This document shows positions 15,206 to 24,312 of a DNA stretch of 64,000 bases, piece after piece. The stretch covers positions 1 through 64,000 of the forward strand of contig DAOSDC010000006.1 of NCBI GenBank assembly GCA_035361955.1, given 5' to 3'. The translations under genes and the position numbers were made by a program. Position 1 is the first letter of the stretch. Every line of letters begins with the position of its first letter. Origin of the DNA: UBA6120 sp035361955 (GTDB lineage: Bacteria; Bacillota_I; Bacilli_A; RFN20; CAG-826). Under the pieces are notes generated by a model. It was not told the origin of the DNA and searched no databases. It worked only from the letters and a program-made list of their open reading frames with translations.

Positions 15206-16435
15206 TTAAAAGAATGAAAACATTAATATCTGTGGGGCAAAAATCATTAATAAACCAATCAGGGCCATAATGATTCCTCCGATTAAATGAGCGTATTTTC
15301 CAAGCTTTGTCGATAGTGGGCTGACTTTAAGAGTCACTACGGCGATACCAAAAATCAGTAAATCATCGATTAGGAAGAAAAGAATGTAAAGAAGAATATA
15401 GCCAATCGAGGCCACCCCGACATAACCATTCAAGGCTAATATTTGTGTGAATACCAGCGGCAAACCCGTTGAACAGGCTAATTCAATGGAATTGACGATA
15501 ATCGCCAATCCAGCGACGCCAAGGAGGGCCAGCGGCAACGATGAGATGGCGGCGATCTTTTTGACGCGGGCCGCGATTTTTTGCTTGGTCGTCACGCTTG
15601 TAATTTCGCAGCCATCTTCTTTTTTTATTTGCGCCTTCGTGAATGAATACAGATTATATGCTCCCGCTAACAGGGCAAAGATGCCGATGATAATTTGAAA
15701 ATACACCTTGGCAATAAGCAATTGAATCGTTTGAAGCCAAGCCATCATCATAATAAAATAAAACACCCCTGAAGTAAGCAGGAATACGCCGCCTATCGCC
15801 CAAATTCTTTTTTTATCATGCGAACCGAGCACGAGCGAAATCAAAAACAGCAACACCCACATGGCACATGGGTTGATGCCATCGAGAAAACCAAGGGCGA
15901 TGGCAATTAATCCAAGCGAGACATCACGAACATCGACCGTGCCGATTAGGGGAAGCTCATATTCAAAATCCGATGTTGTGTCGAAATCAGTCGCCAACAC
16001 GGGCTCATCCGCTATTATTTTGGCCATGATGTCGATTTGTGCTTGTTGGGAATAACGAATAAGCAAACGACCAATTGACGCCTTGATCGTCTCATTGAAA
16101 CCGACATAGTGCTTGCCACCGATGACCGTAAAAGGAACGGCAACATTGGATTCGGAGAAAACATAGGCCGTTTCTTCTAGTAACGATAAATACTGGGCTT
16201 CGCTAATATCGAATTCCGTCAACGTTAAGTTGCTCATCGTATCCTGTTTATCATTCATGTAATCTTTCAAGGCAGCGCAATGTCCGCAACCAGGCGTCGT
16301 GAAATAATACACATTGACATCGAACGCTACCGTTTCCGCTTCGACAATCTCCACCTTGTCACTCGGGCTAGAAAAAAGTAGGCCGGCGCCTACCAGTAAT
16401 GATAATGCGGTGGCAAACAACTTATTCCACTTCAT
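15206..16435 (-). CDS. Thioredoxin-CcdA/DsbD-type transmembrane thiol reductase
   Basis: A 409-residue fusion. After a signal segment (about residues 8-23) an extracytoplasmic thioredoxin/glutaredoxin-like domain carries GCGHC (about residues 50-54). From about residue 170 a membrane domain of six or seven spans follows, with cysteines in GINPCAMW and ELACSTGLP, the positions used by CcdA/DsbD to carry electrons across the membrane. It would move reducing equivalents from the cytoplasmic thioredoxin to surface proteins. The gene order and a 4-bp ATGA overlap with the upstream thioredoxin support this pairing. Confidence 0.85.
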   Translation of the reverse strand: MKWNKLFATALSLLVGAGLLFSSPSDKVEIVEAETVAFDVNVYYFTTPGCGHCAALKDYMNDKQDTMSNLTLTEFDISEAQYLSLLEETAYVFSESNVAVPFTVIGGKHYVGFNETIKASIGRLLIRYSQQAQIDIMAKIIADEPVLATDFDTTSDFEYELPLIGTVDVRDVSLGLIAIALGFLDGINPCAMWVLLFLISLVLGSHDKKRIWAIGGVFLLTSGVFYFIMMMAWLQTIQLLIAKVYFQIIIGIFALLAGAYNLYSFTKAQIKKEDGCEITSVTTKQKIAARVKKIAAISSLPLALLGVAGLAIIVNSIELACSTGLPLVFTQILALNGYVGVASIGYILLYILFFLIDDLLIFGIAVVTLKVSPLSTKLGKYAHLIGGIIMALIGLLMIFAPQILMFSFF

Positions 16436-16695
16436 AGTGAACGAAACGTCTCCAATAATTTTTTCATGGGCACTTCGCCAATCAAACGCGTACGTTCTTG
16501 GCCAGTTTCGTCAAAGATGATCGCGGTAGGCAATACATGGCCGATGTGATGCTGTTTTATCAGTGAGGGATTTTCGTCAAAATCGATTTCCTCAATCGAA
16601 AAGTTATCAAAATCGCGTGTCAGCGTTTGATAACGGGGACGCATAATCAAGCAACTCGGACACCACACCGCAGTGATTAACAAAATTTTTTTCAT
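16432..16695 (-). CDS. Small cytoplasmic thioredoxin-like protein
   Basis: An 87-residue protein with the redox pair in AVWCPSCLIM (Cys at about residues 12 and 15), and LPTAIIFD as the cis-proline strand. It lacks a signal peptide, so it should act in the cytoplasm, probably as electron donor to the CcdA-type protein that overlaps it by 4 bp. It also overlaps the cysteine desulfurase upstream by 4 bp. Confidence 0.85.
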   Translation of the reverse strand: MKKILLITAVWCPSCLIMRPRYQTLTRDFDNFSIEEIDFDENPSLIKQHHIGHVLPTAIIFDETGQERTRLIGEVPMKKLLETFRSL

Positions 16696-17810
16696 GACAA
16701 ATACTCGTTAATCGTTTCGATGAAACGATCGATTTCGGCATTAGTCGTCAAATATGAGAAACTTAAACGCACGCTGCTGATAGCACGTTGTTGGTCATGC
16801 GTCAGGGCAAACACTGCCGAAGACAAGTCAATTTCGCTTTCGCAAGCCGTGTGGTTAGATATGCAGATTCCATGATCCGAGAAAAAATTGACGGCTGCGC
16901 GCGATGTCTTGCCCGCCAAACTGAAATTGAGGATATGTGGGAGATCGGCCTCCGTGCTATTGATAATCACGTCTGGAATCGCTTGTAGTCGGCGCCGTAC
17001 ATAATGATTAATATTTTCTACATGTCGATAATTGTCATCGAGGTTTGCTAATGCTAATCGTAACGCTTTCTCCATCGATAAAACTAGTTCTGTCGCTGGA
17101 GTGCCACGCCGTGCTTTCGTCGTTGAATGACCGCCGTGGATTAAAGGAACGAGTTGCGTTCTTTCATGAGCGATAAGCAAACCGACGCCTTTGATGCCAA
17201 AAATTTTGTGTGCGGTCAAACTAATCAGATCGATGCCGTTTAAGTCAATCGCTTCTTTACCAAGCGATTGGGTAGCATCCACGTGGAAAATAACATGCGG
17301 GTGTTTTCTTAACATTTTCTTGATTTGCTCAATCGGTTGGCGAATACCGATTTCAGAATTGATTGATCCAATTGATACCAAAATCGTTTCTTGATTAATC
17401 ATCGTCTCCAAAGCCACGACGTCAACGCGGCCCCAAGCGTCGCAAGGAGCGATTTGAATATTGTATCCAAGTTTGGCGAGGTAATTAGCCGATGCCGTCG
17501 TCGACGAATGTTCGAATGCCGTAGTAATAATCGTTTTTCCTTGATTGCCAATTTTGAAAGCAATGCCTTTAAGCGCTAGATTGTTGGATTCGCTAGCTCC
17601 GCTAGTTGGTGTTAGCTCATATTCTTTAGGCAATCCAAGTGCCAAACGCATCCGCTTCAGCGATTTTTCGATGGCTTTGGCAGCGGATAAACCCAAACAA
17701 TGTCCCGAATTGGGATTGCCGGGATATTTAATCGCCGCGCGCTTAAAAGCGGTTAATACGAGAGGGTGGACCGGGGTCGTTGCCGCATAATCAAGGTATA
17801 TCATGTTCAT
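16692..17810 (-). CDS. Cysteine desulfurase (NifS/IscS-like)
   Basis: A PLP enzyme of 372 residues that would release sulfur from cysteine as a persulfide. Seen: start IYLDYAATTP, SGASESNNLAL, HVDATQSLGK, the PLP lysine in SLTAHKIFGIKG, and a mobile-loop cysteine in NHTACESE. No IscU/SufU gene is adjacent; neighbours are thioredoxins, so sulfur may feed thiol chemistry or tRNA modification. No ribosome site precedes the start. A promoter places the transcript start at the second of three in-frame ATGs (17810), so the mRNA may be leaderless. Confidence 0.9.
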   Translation of the reverse strand: MNMIYLDYAATTPVHPLVLTAFKRAAIKYPGNPNSGHCLGLSAAKAIEKSLKRMRLALGLPKEYELTPTSGASESNNLALKGIAFKIGNQGKTIITTAFEHSSTTASANYLAKLGYNIQIAPCDAWGRVDVVALETMINQETILVSIGSINSEIGIRQPIEQIKKMLRKHPHVIFHVDATQSLGKEAIDLNGIDLISLTAHKIFGIKGVGLLIAHERTQLVPLIHGGHSTTKARRGTPATELVLSMEKALRLALANLDDNYRHVENINHYVRRRLQAIPDVIINSTEADLPHILNFSLAGKTSRAAVNFFSDHGICISNHTACESEIDLSSAVFALTHDQQRAISSVRLSFSYLTTNAEIDRFIETINEYLS

Positions 17811-17816
17811 CATTAT

Positions 17817-17845
17817 ATTATAACGATTAGTAAAAAGGCTCTCAA
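17817..17845 (-). promoter_or_regulatory. Promoter of the cysteine desulfurase operon, overlapping a terminator
   Basis: Minus-strand -35 TTGAGA (17840-17845), spacer of exactly 17, -10 TATAAT (17817-17822). The -35 lies inside the terminator stem of the upstream gene. The expected start is at the ATG, leaving no leader. Confidence 0.7.
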
Positions 17846-17860
17846 CCTCAGAGAGCCTTT
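17832..17860 (-). terminator. Intrinsic terminator of the pyrophosphatase gene
   Basis: Stem AAAGGCTCTC/GAGAGCCTTT with a 7-base loop and following T on the minus strand. Confidence 0.85.
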
Positions 17861-17882
17861 GTTTATCGTAATTGTAAAGATA

Positions 17883-20030
17883 TTATAAAGACGCGGCGAT
17901 GATGTCCCAAAGCGACGGCACTTGTTCGAGCACTGGGGCAATAATCAGGGAAATGATCGACATCAGTTTGATGAGAATGTCCATGGCTGGTCCGGCGGTG
18001 TCTTTAAGCGGATCGCCAACAGTATCACCAGTGACCGATGCCTTGTGCGTTTCACTGCCTTTGCCACCAAATTCGCCTTCTTCAATTAATTTTTTAGCGT
18101 TATCCCACGCTCCACCGGCATTAGCCATGAACACCGCTAACATAATCGCGCTGACAAGACCACCGATTAATAAGCCTCCAAGTCCTTCCGAACCAAGAAT
18201 CAATCCCGCCGAAATCGGTGATACGACAGCTAAAACACCTGGTAAGACCATTTCTTTTAGTGAAGCCTTAGTAGAAATATCAATGCACTTTTCATAGTTT
18301 GGCATGGTTTTCCCTTCAAGAATCGAAGGATCGTTACGGAATTGTTGCCGAATTTCGACGACCATCTTGTTGGCAGCCCGGCCGACCGAACCGATGACCA
18401 TTGCCGAGAAAAGGAATGGCAACATGCCACCGATGAGCACACCGATAATAACGCGTGGCTCCATCAGTGAAAACTTGTCAGGGGTCAATCCTGTCGCCTG
18501 TCCAAATGAAATGACTAGCGCTAGTGATGTCAATGTGGCACTGCCGATGCAAAAGCCCTTGCCGATAGCCGCTGTGGTATTGCCAACGCTATCAAGCTTA
18601 TCGGTAATCTTGCGTACTTTCGGTTCTAGCTCTGCCATTTGGGCAATACCACCAGCATTGTCGCTGATTGGTCCATAGCCATCGACACTAACGGTAATAC
18701 CTACGGTCGAGAGCATGCCAACTGCGCCCAAAGCGATACCATAGTTACCAAAACCGGTCGGACCACCCATCACTAAATATGAAACGATGATGCCGGCGAC
18801 GAGTATTAATATCGTTAAGGCCGTTGATTTCATACCAATGCCCAAACCGGCGATGATATTCGTCGCATGGCCAGTTTGCGATTCTTCAACGATGTCTTTG
18901 ACGTGTTTATAATCGGATGAGGTGTAATATTCGGCCACCCACCCGACACCGATGCCACAAGCGAGACCAGCGCCGATGGCAACCATCGCGCGTGGTTCTT
19001 TTAAATAGAATATACTGAGGAAAATCGAAGCGATGAAAACGGTAAGTGTTGCAATGTAAGTGGAAATCGTCAGTGTCTTTTGCGGATTCTTCCATTCACG
19101 CGACCGGACGATGAAAGTCGCCAAGACCGCGCCAAGAGCACCGGCACCGGCGATTAGAAGTGGGAAAACGACCCAGGACACATTGTTTAGCATATCGAGT
19201 ACGGCATCGTGTGTGACATAAATGCTCGCCAATGTTATTGCCGAGATAATCGAGCCGACGAATGATTCCGTCAAATCGCTGCCCATACCGGCGATATCGC
19301 CGACATTATCGCCAACGTTATCGGCGATAGTAGCGGGGTTGCGCGGATCGTCTTCGGGAATATTAGCTTCGACTTTGCCGACAATATCAGCCCCGACGTC
19401 AGCCGCTTTTGTGTAGATACCGCCACCAACACGACCAAATAGGGCAATCATTGAACAGCCAAGACCATAACCAGTCACGACATGCGTGGCCGCTTTAAGC
19501 GCTTCGAGCTGCGTATCGCCCAAAGCGATAAACACATAATAAGACAGGAACAATAATCCTGTTAACCCTAGCAATCCTAAGCCTGACACCGTCAGTCCGA
19601 GTACGGATCCACCTGAAAAGGCCATTTTTAGGGCACCACTCATACCTTTATTAATCGCCGCGTCGGTTGTACGGGCATTGGCTTTGGTCGCCGCCATCAT
19701 GCCGATGAGACCGGCTAAACCCGAAAATAACGCACCGATTAAGAAGCAAATAGCCGATTCCCATCCAACTCCTTCAGCCCCATGGAAAATTGGGATGAAG
19801 CCGAGGGCGACCAATACCCCGGCAACAATGACGATAAAGGGAATAATGACCATGAATTCACGTTTGAGGAAAGTAATCGCCCCTTTGCGAATGTGACCGG
19901 CGATATCATCGACATCGGCGTGAACGACTTTTAGTTTCGTGATTTTTCGGAAGATCACGAAGACGTAAGCGAGCGTAATCACACAGGCAAAAAGCACCAA
20001 CACGAAAAAAATAACGTCAAGATTACTCAT
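17883..20030 (-). CDS. hppA: Membrane-bound ion-translocating pyrophosphatase, K+-dependent type
   Basis: Couples pyrophosphate hydrolysis to Na+ and/or H+ export. The 715 residues form about 16 spans. The substrate site is visible as GGGIYTKAADVGADIVGKVE, then DDPRNPATIADNVGDNVGD and GDTVGDPLKDTAGPA. The segment GNTTAAIGKGF has alanine where K+-independent enzymes have lysine, so it belongs to the K+-dependent clade, which contains Na+ pumps, H+ pumps and dual pumps. The ion cannot be read with certainty. A TATAAT (20063-20068) and AAAGGAC precede the ATG. Confidence 0.96.
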   Translation of the reverse strand: MSNLDVIFFVLVLFACVITLAYVFVIFRKITKLKVVHADVDDIAGHIRKGAITFLKREFMVIIPFIVIVAGVLVALGFIPIFHGAEGVGWESAICFLIGALFSGLAGLIGMMAATKANARTTDAAINKGMSGALKMAFSGGSVLGLTVSGLGLLGLTGLLFLSYYVFIALGDTQLEALKAATHVVTGYGLGCSMIALFGRVGGGIYTKAADVGADIVGKVEANIPEDDPRNPATIADNVGDNVGDIAGMGSDLTESFVGSIISAITLASIYVTHDAVLDMLNNVSWVVFPLLIAGAGALGAVLATFIVRSREWKNPQKTLTISTYIATLTVFIASIFLSIFYLKEPRAMVAIGAGLACGIGVGWVAEYYTSSDYKHVKDIVEESQTGHATNIIAGLGIGMKSTALTILILVAGIIVSYLVMGGPTGFGNYGIALGAVGMLSTVGITVSVDGYGPISDNAGGIAQMAELEPKVRKITDKLDSVGNTTAAIGKGFCIGSATLTSLALVISFGQATGLTPDKFSLMEPRVIIGVLIGGMLPFLFSAMVIGSVGRAANKMVVEIRQQFRNDPSILEGKTMPNYEKCIDISTKASLKEMVLPGVLAVVSPISAGLILGSEGLGGLLIGGLVSAIMLAVFMANAGGAWDNAKKLIEEGEFGGKGSETHKASVTGDTVGDPLKDTAGPAMDILIKLMSIISLIIAPVLEQVPSLWDIIAASL

Positions 20031-20327
20031 AAATATTGTCCTTTCGAACTGTCATTGTATCTATTATAGCGAGGTTAAAATGATGATATCAATGCTATTT
20101 TTAAGCGAACCTGAACAATCGTTCATATTTGCGTGGTATTTACAAACTATTCGATGGCAAATAACACGAACTTAATTAATGATTTTAGTATGTCGAAAGA
20201 GTAAATAAATGCATATGCAAATTTATGACCAATGACAAACAATCTAACAAGCGATGCATGGTCTATAGGGAAAAGAGAGTCTCGTGAAATTTATTGGTAT
20301 TTATTGAAAACTATTTTTAATTGATAA
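20031..20327. other. Intergenic region upstream of the pyrophosphatase
   Basis: AT-rich stretch with the -10 box TATAAT at 20063-20068 on the minus strand. The rest shows no gene, known RNA or strong hairpin that I can support. Confidence 0.5.
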
Positions 20328-20852
20328 CTAAGTAAGTTTCCTTCTTAAGAAGACCGCTTTGATAATGATGCTTCCCACGAATGCTGCCGCACCGACAATA
20401 CCAACCGTGATCCCCGTTGACATCGCTTCTTCACCGTCAAACACGAGCGATGGTGCTTCCTTATATTGATCGGCAACCGCGGTCCATTCGCTTTCTTCAT
20501 ACATTTCAAAATCGGCTTCGCCGGTGATCATCCCGACTAGATCAAGCGCGGCATAAGTTGTTTCGTTTGCAACTTCGGTATCTCCGACTTCAGCAATCGC
20601 ATGAACTTTGAAGGCGACATAAAACGACGTTCCTTCGAAGCGATAGTAGACTTCCTCGAAATCGACGGTGACCTCAGCGCCTGGATACTCATCCTCCAGT
20701 GCGTCTTCAATATCAGTTTCGGCGATTTCAAGCTGTGAGGCCACTAGCGGGGTGCCATATTGCCCATAAGCCCATAGGGCGCCTCCGGCTAACATTACGA
20801 AAAATCCAGCAATACCGACCAAAGTCATAACTAATCTTAAGAGAAATCTCAT
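20328..20852 (-). CDS. Membrane-anchored protein of unknown function
   Basis: A 174-residue protein with an N-terminal span (about residues 7-27), a very acidic extracytoplasmic domain of about 115 residues, and a second span near the C-terminus (about 147-167) followed by FLRRKLT. Both ends should be cytoplasmic. No family is recognised. GAAAGGAATAAG provides a ribosome site. It stands alone between the pyrophosphatase and tRNA-Trp. Confidence 0.65.
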   Translation of the reverse strand: MRFLLRLVMTLVGIAGFFVMLAGGALWAYGQYGTPLVASQLEIAETDIEDALEDEYPGAEVTVDFEEVYYRFEGTSFYVAFKVHAIAEVGDTEVANETTYAALDLVGMITGEADFEMYEESEWTAVADQYKEAPSLVFDGEEAMSTGITVGIVGAAAFVGSIIIKAVFLRRKLT

Positions 20853-21057
20853 ATCTTATTCCTTTCTCGATTGGTGAACATGCCCGATGTTTTCAATCGA
20901 CCCTTTCTAAGGAATTCATATCTTTAATCTTAAGTTAAACCGCTCTTAAAGAGCAAATATATTACAAAGGTTTTTTATATTAAGTGTTTCTATTCCCCTT
21001 AATGCAATTAAATATATGAATATAATTCCAAAATTCACTACAACGGCCATAAAAAGA
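20853..21057. other. Intergenic region without a gene
   Basis: AT-rich. GCTCTT and AAGAGC near 20942-20953 form a short hairpin. It probably holds the promoter of the 174-residue membrane protein. Nothing else is supported. Confidence 0.4.
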
Positions 21058-21084
21058 AAAAAGCCCGAATATAAATTCGAGCCT
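21058..21084 (-). terminator. Intrinsic terminator of tRNA-Trp
   Basis: Minus-strand GCTCGAAT pairs with ATTCGGGC (one G-U) and is followed by TTTTTTC. Confidence 0.75.
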
Positions 21085-21096
21085 TAGTGATGATAA

Positions 21097-21170
21097 TGGC
21101 AGGAGTGGAGGGAATCGAACCCCCAATAACGGTTTTGGAGACCGCTGTTATACCGTTTAACTACACTCCT
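21097..21170 (-). tRNA. tRNA-Trp (anticodon CCA)
   Basis: A 74-base cloverleaf with acceptor AGGAGTG/CACTCCT, loop CTCCAAA reading CCA and encoded CCA end. The CCA anticodon with TGA stops in the window argues for the standard code. Confidence 0.95.
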
Positions 21171-21243
21171 AAATCAGTATCGTAGTAATAATATCAAAAC
21201 CGCATTGGGTTTTAAATATCAAAATATCGTATGACATGAAAAG

Positions 21244-21270
21244 AAAAAGTCCAGAGCGAACTCTGGACTT
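21244..21270 (-). terminator. Intrinsic terminator of the PplA-like lipoprotein gene
   Basis: Minus-strand AAGTCCAGAG, TTCG loop, CTCTGGACTT, then TTTC. Confidence 0.9.
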
Positions 21271-21291
21271 AAACTATCGATAATCTAGCGA

Positions 21292-22368
21292 TTAAACGGT
21301 TGGTAAGACGCGGCCTTCGGAAATGGTGGCAGCTTCTTCCCAGATGGCGATGTAGTCGCCAATACCAACGGTGACGCCAATCGTTGCGCCATCAGCGAGG
21401 ACGGAACCATGTGATGGATCGTCTTCTAAAGCTGATTCAGCGAAGGCAACGGCAAACGTCTTGCCGATGAGGTAGGTTTCAAGCGATTGTGCTTGGACAT
21501 AGTATTCAACACCGATTGGCGAGGCGCCAGCCATGCCATAGGCATCTTCGAGTGTCACTTTTGATTTGATGATTCCATTGGTGGTATCGACTTGAGCGCG
21601 GGTGGCATCGATGCCAACTTCATAAACGACGGGATCGCCAACGGCGGTAATCGTGTATGGAACTTGGATGACGTCGATTTCAGCGGCGACGACGGTCGCA
21701 TCGTTGAACACGGCGGTGCCAATGTTAATGTTGGTCCGTTTCGCATCTTGGGAACTGGACATGCCAATACCTAATTTAAGATTGGCAACTTCGGATTCAA
21801 GTACATCAAATTCACGGAAGTTGTTTTCGAGCAAGGCGACTTCAAGTGCATTGCCAAACGCATCGACGTGCATCGTGATGTCAGCTTGGAACACTTCTTC
21901 TTCACCGACGCCTTGAAGATCAGCAATCAAAGTGGTGACATCTTTGCCCGTCGCATATTGTTCGAGGGCATAAGCTTGTTCGTACCATTCTTTGCTAATC
22001 GGAGAAGCGTTTTTCATACCGTAAGCACCGAGTAAATCCCATTTGGTCTTGGTGTCTTCGGTGTCGGTGAACAAACTGGCGGCCAACAGCTCGGTATTCG
22101 TGGCATCAACGCCAGTGGCCTTGGTTTGCATGACATCGACTTTCAAATCGAGAATCGTGCCATCGTCTTCAAGTAAGACGCCGACGTAGGTGATGTCGGT
22201 TTGGACGAGTTGCGGAGCGCGTGATGACGCCGCTTTGACCGCGTAGGAAGCATAATAGCCATGGGCCGCTTTCAAAGTCACGGTCGCTGGGGCTTCGGAT
22301 GATCCGCAGGCGGCCAATCCAACCAAGGCCAACGCTGCTGGGAAAATCAATTTGAGTCCTTTATTCAT
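21292..22368 (-). CDS. PplA-like FMN-binding-family lipoprotein with two repeats
   Basis: A 358-residue surface lipoprotein with lipobox LAAC (Cys21). Two repeats of about 160 residues share a core: TKWDLLGAYGMKNASPISKE (about 108-127) and the matching segment at 270-289, each followed by a YxQAxxLExYxxGK stretch. This core resembles that of PplA, the flavinylated reductase of Listeria extracellular electron transfer. The usual SGAT flavinylation motif is absent; ADGATIGVT near 325-333 is the closest candidate. It lies next to apbE, with its own promoter and a strong AAAGGAGG. Role as the terminal electron outlet is inferred. Confidence 0.65.
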   Translation of the reverse strand: MNKGLKLIFPAALALVGLAACGSSEAPATVTLKAAHGYYASYAVKAASSRAPQLVQTDITYVGVLLEDDGTILDLKVDVMQTKATGVDATNTELLAASLFTDTEDTKTKWDLLGAYGMKNASPISKEWYEQAYALEQYATGKDVTTLIADLQGVGEEEVFQADITMHVDAFGNALEVALLENNFREFDVLESEVANLKLGIGMSSSQDAKRTNINIGTAVFNDATVVAAEIDVIQVPYTITAVGDPVVYEVGIDATRAQVDTTNGIIKSKVTLEDAYGMAGASPIGVEYYVQAQSLETYLIGKTFAVAFAESALEDDPSHGSVLADGATIGVTVGIGDYIAIWEEAATISEGRVLPTV

Positions 22369-22412
22369 TTAAATTTTATCCTCCTTTTAAAGAATAATTC
22401 TCAACAGTTACT

Positions 22413-22440
22413 ATTGTATTATTTATAAATAATAATGCAA
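22413..22440 (-). promoter_or_regulatory. Promoter of the PplA-like lipoprotein gene
   Basis: Minus-strand -35 TTGCAT (22435-22440), 16-base spacer, -10 TACAAT (22413-22418), about 45 bases before the ATG. Confidence 0.6.
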
Positions 22441-22473
22441 TGATAATTTTGCATGAAAACGCTTTTATGAAAA

Positions 22474-23793
22474 TCAATCAATGATGTTGTAAAAGTTTTC
22501 AGGGTTTTTTTGCATGAATGGATCAAACCCGCGCGAATACGAAATGTTCAATTTCGAGGTGGCGGTTATTTCCACCCATGCAATCTCAAGCTCTTGGCCA
22601 TTGGCAATGAATGTATCGCGCAAAGCCATACCTTCCGCGATTGTCAAATTCATCAAAGCCGTCGATAACGCGTCCAGGGTGGCTGATGACAAGTCTTGCG
22701 ACATCACATTAACGAGCAATGATTCGCTCGAAGGATAGCCGGTCCATGGATCGATGATGTGATGGCGCCAAACAACCTGTTCATCGATCATGATTGGTTT
22801 GCCCTCATATCCCCCCGAAGTCGAAACCGAGAAGCGTCCTCGCCGGCTAATCGTAAACGAACTGGAAGTGCCATATAGAGGTGAAGCCATCGTTAGCGGC
22901 CAGGCAATGTTTCCATAACGATTTCCTAGCGTTGAAATCGAACTTTGACCCCCATTGATAAAACCACGAACTAGCTCTTGTTCGGCCAAGGTGGCGCTAA
23001 TCACATCGTTGGCATAACCCTTAGCAAGGCCGCCCATCGTCAATTCCATATCGCCGACTAGTGCCCCATTAAATGAATTAAGTTTCGCGTAATAGCGTTC
23101 GGCCTCGGTTTTTAACTCTAAAGTTGCTTCCACTTCGGCTTCGGTGATTGGAACGTAAGACATGATTGTTTCTAAATAAGCGCGTTCACTGGCATTGTAA
23201 TAGGGATCGAGCAGCTCATAATCATAAGAAAAAGCGTCATCTTCGATTAAATCTTTCCAGTAATCAGCAGGTTTGCCGATGAACATGTTGAAATTGGAAT
23301 CGGTGGCAATCGTTAGTTGTTTTCCAATTTGGAGTAATTCATATAACGGCTCGGGCACTTCAATCCATTGTCCGCTGCCCAGCGATTCGTTGACATCGCG
23401 AATCGTGGTGATGCGACCAAGTGAGGGGTCATCATCATCAAGCAAATAGCGATTCGAGCGATCGCTGACTTTATGAAGCGGAGGCACCATTTGTTCAAAA
23501 ATTTGCCGTGCGCTTGCTCTTTCGTCAACCGAATTGACCTTCTCATAAAACAATTGGTAATAAGTATGAAATGGCAACTGATTGACACCGGTTTCGGTTT
23601 TGACTTTGAGTGAATAACCGATTGATTCAAACGGCATTTGGGCGTTAGGATCGTCTTTGTCAAGCCAAAACACCGATGTGGCAATCGTGGTTGATAAAAT
23701 GACACTCACGATTGTGATTGTCCATTCACGTGGATTCAATATCGCTTTCAAAGTATTGAAGCTTTGTTTGATGAAATCTAAAAATCGTTTCAT
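22474..23793 (-). CDS. apbE: FAD:protein FMN transferase (ApbE family)
   Basis: Transfers FMN from FAD to a Ser/Thr of extracytoplasmic flavoproteins such as RnfG and RnfD. The 439 residues begin with a membrane anchor (about 25-45). Family motifs follow: MGGLAKGYANDVI, FINGGQSSISTLG, FSVSTSGGYEG with HHIIDPWTGYPS, and SSATLDALSTALMNL supplying the Mg site. At 439 it is longer than the usual 330-350, mainly through an N-terminal region. It is the last gene of the RNF-NusG-Gx chain, 3 bases after the Gx gene. Confidence 0.93.
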   Translation of the reverse strand: MKRFLDFIKQSFNTLKAILNPREWTITIVSVILSTTIATSVFWLDKDDPNAQMPFESIGYSLKVKTETGVNQLPFHTYYQLFYEKVNSVDERASARQIFEQMVPPLHKVSDRSNRYLLDDDDPSLGRITTIRDVNESLGSGQWIEVPEPLYELLQIGKQLTIATDSNFNMFIGKPADYWKDLIEDDAFSYDYELLDPYYNASERAYLETIMSYVPITEAEVEATLELKTEAERYYAKLNSFNGALVGDMELTMGGLAKGYANDVISATLAEQELVRGFINGGQSSISTLGNRYGNIAWPLTMASPLYGTSSSFTISRRGRFSVSTSGGYEGKPIMIDEQVVWRHHIIDPWTGYPSSESLLVNVMSQDLSSATLDALSTALMNLTIAEGMALRDTFIANGQELEIAWVEITATSKLNISYSRGFDPFMQKNPENFYNIID

Positions 23794-23796
23794 CGC

Positions 23797-24312
23797 CTAT
23801 GGCTCCACATAAGGAACGGCGTCAATACGACGCAACGCTTCCTTGGCAATAAGCGCAATCAACAAACCGCTGATGATGCCCGTAATCGTCAGCACGGGCA
23901 AATAGTTGAGCATATAAACCGATTCATACAAAATTGAAACCATGACAACTTGTCCGATACCGTGAGCGACAGCCGCGGCCATCGATAGTCCGAACATCGA
24001 AAATTTTTGAAAATAGTATAAGATTACTACGAAAATCGTCGCTAGTCCCCAACCCGATAATGCAATGAAAAAGTTGAAGCCAAAGCCCGTGAATAGCGAG
24101 GTCAAAACAATGCGAAGCAACCCAATCGCCATAAATTCTCCAACGCCGAAGAAATATAACACAATTAAACCAACCGTGTTTGCGAGTCCCAACTTGACCC
24201 CTGGGGCGATAAACGCCGTCGGTAGCAGCACATGCTCCATGTAATTCAAAATGACGCCTAACGCCAAAAGAATGGCCAAGCGCGTCATTTTACGTACGCT
24301 AATCCCGCTCAT
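23797..24312 (-). CDS. Gx transporter family membrane protein (EetB-like)
   Basis: A 171-residue protein with five or six spans, of the Gx transporter/heptaprenyl diphosphate synthase component I family (PF07456). Seen: start RKMTRLAILLALGVILNYME, then PGVKLGLANTVGLIVLYFFG. Members near flavinylation genes include EetB of Listeria, thought to help electrons or a quinone pass to surface flavoproteins; the mechanism is not settled. It overlaps the NusG-II gene by 4 bp and precedes apbE. Confidence 0.85.
   Translation of the reverse strand: MSGISVRKMTRLAILLALGVILNYMEHVLLPTAFIAPGVKLGLANTVGLIVLYFFGVGEFMAIGLLRIVLTSLFTGFGFNFFIALSGWGLATIFVVILYYFQKFSMFGLSMAAAVAHGIGQVVMVSILYESVYMLNYLPVLTITGIISGLLIALIAKEALRRIDAVPYVEP

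Noticed and set aside
21097..21170. Use of TGA as tryptophan as in Mycoplasma
   Set aside because: The tRNA-Trp has anticodon CCA and TGA ends genes such as those at 9833, 10428 and 57915, so the standard code holds.
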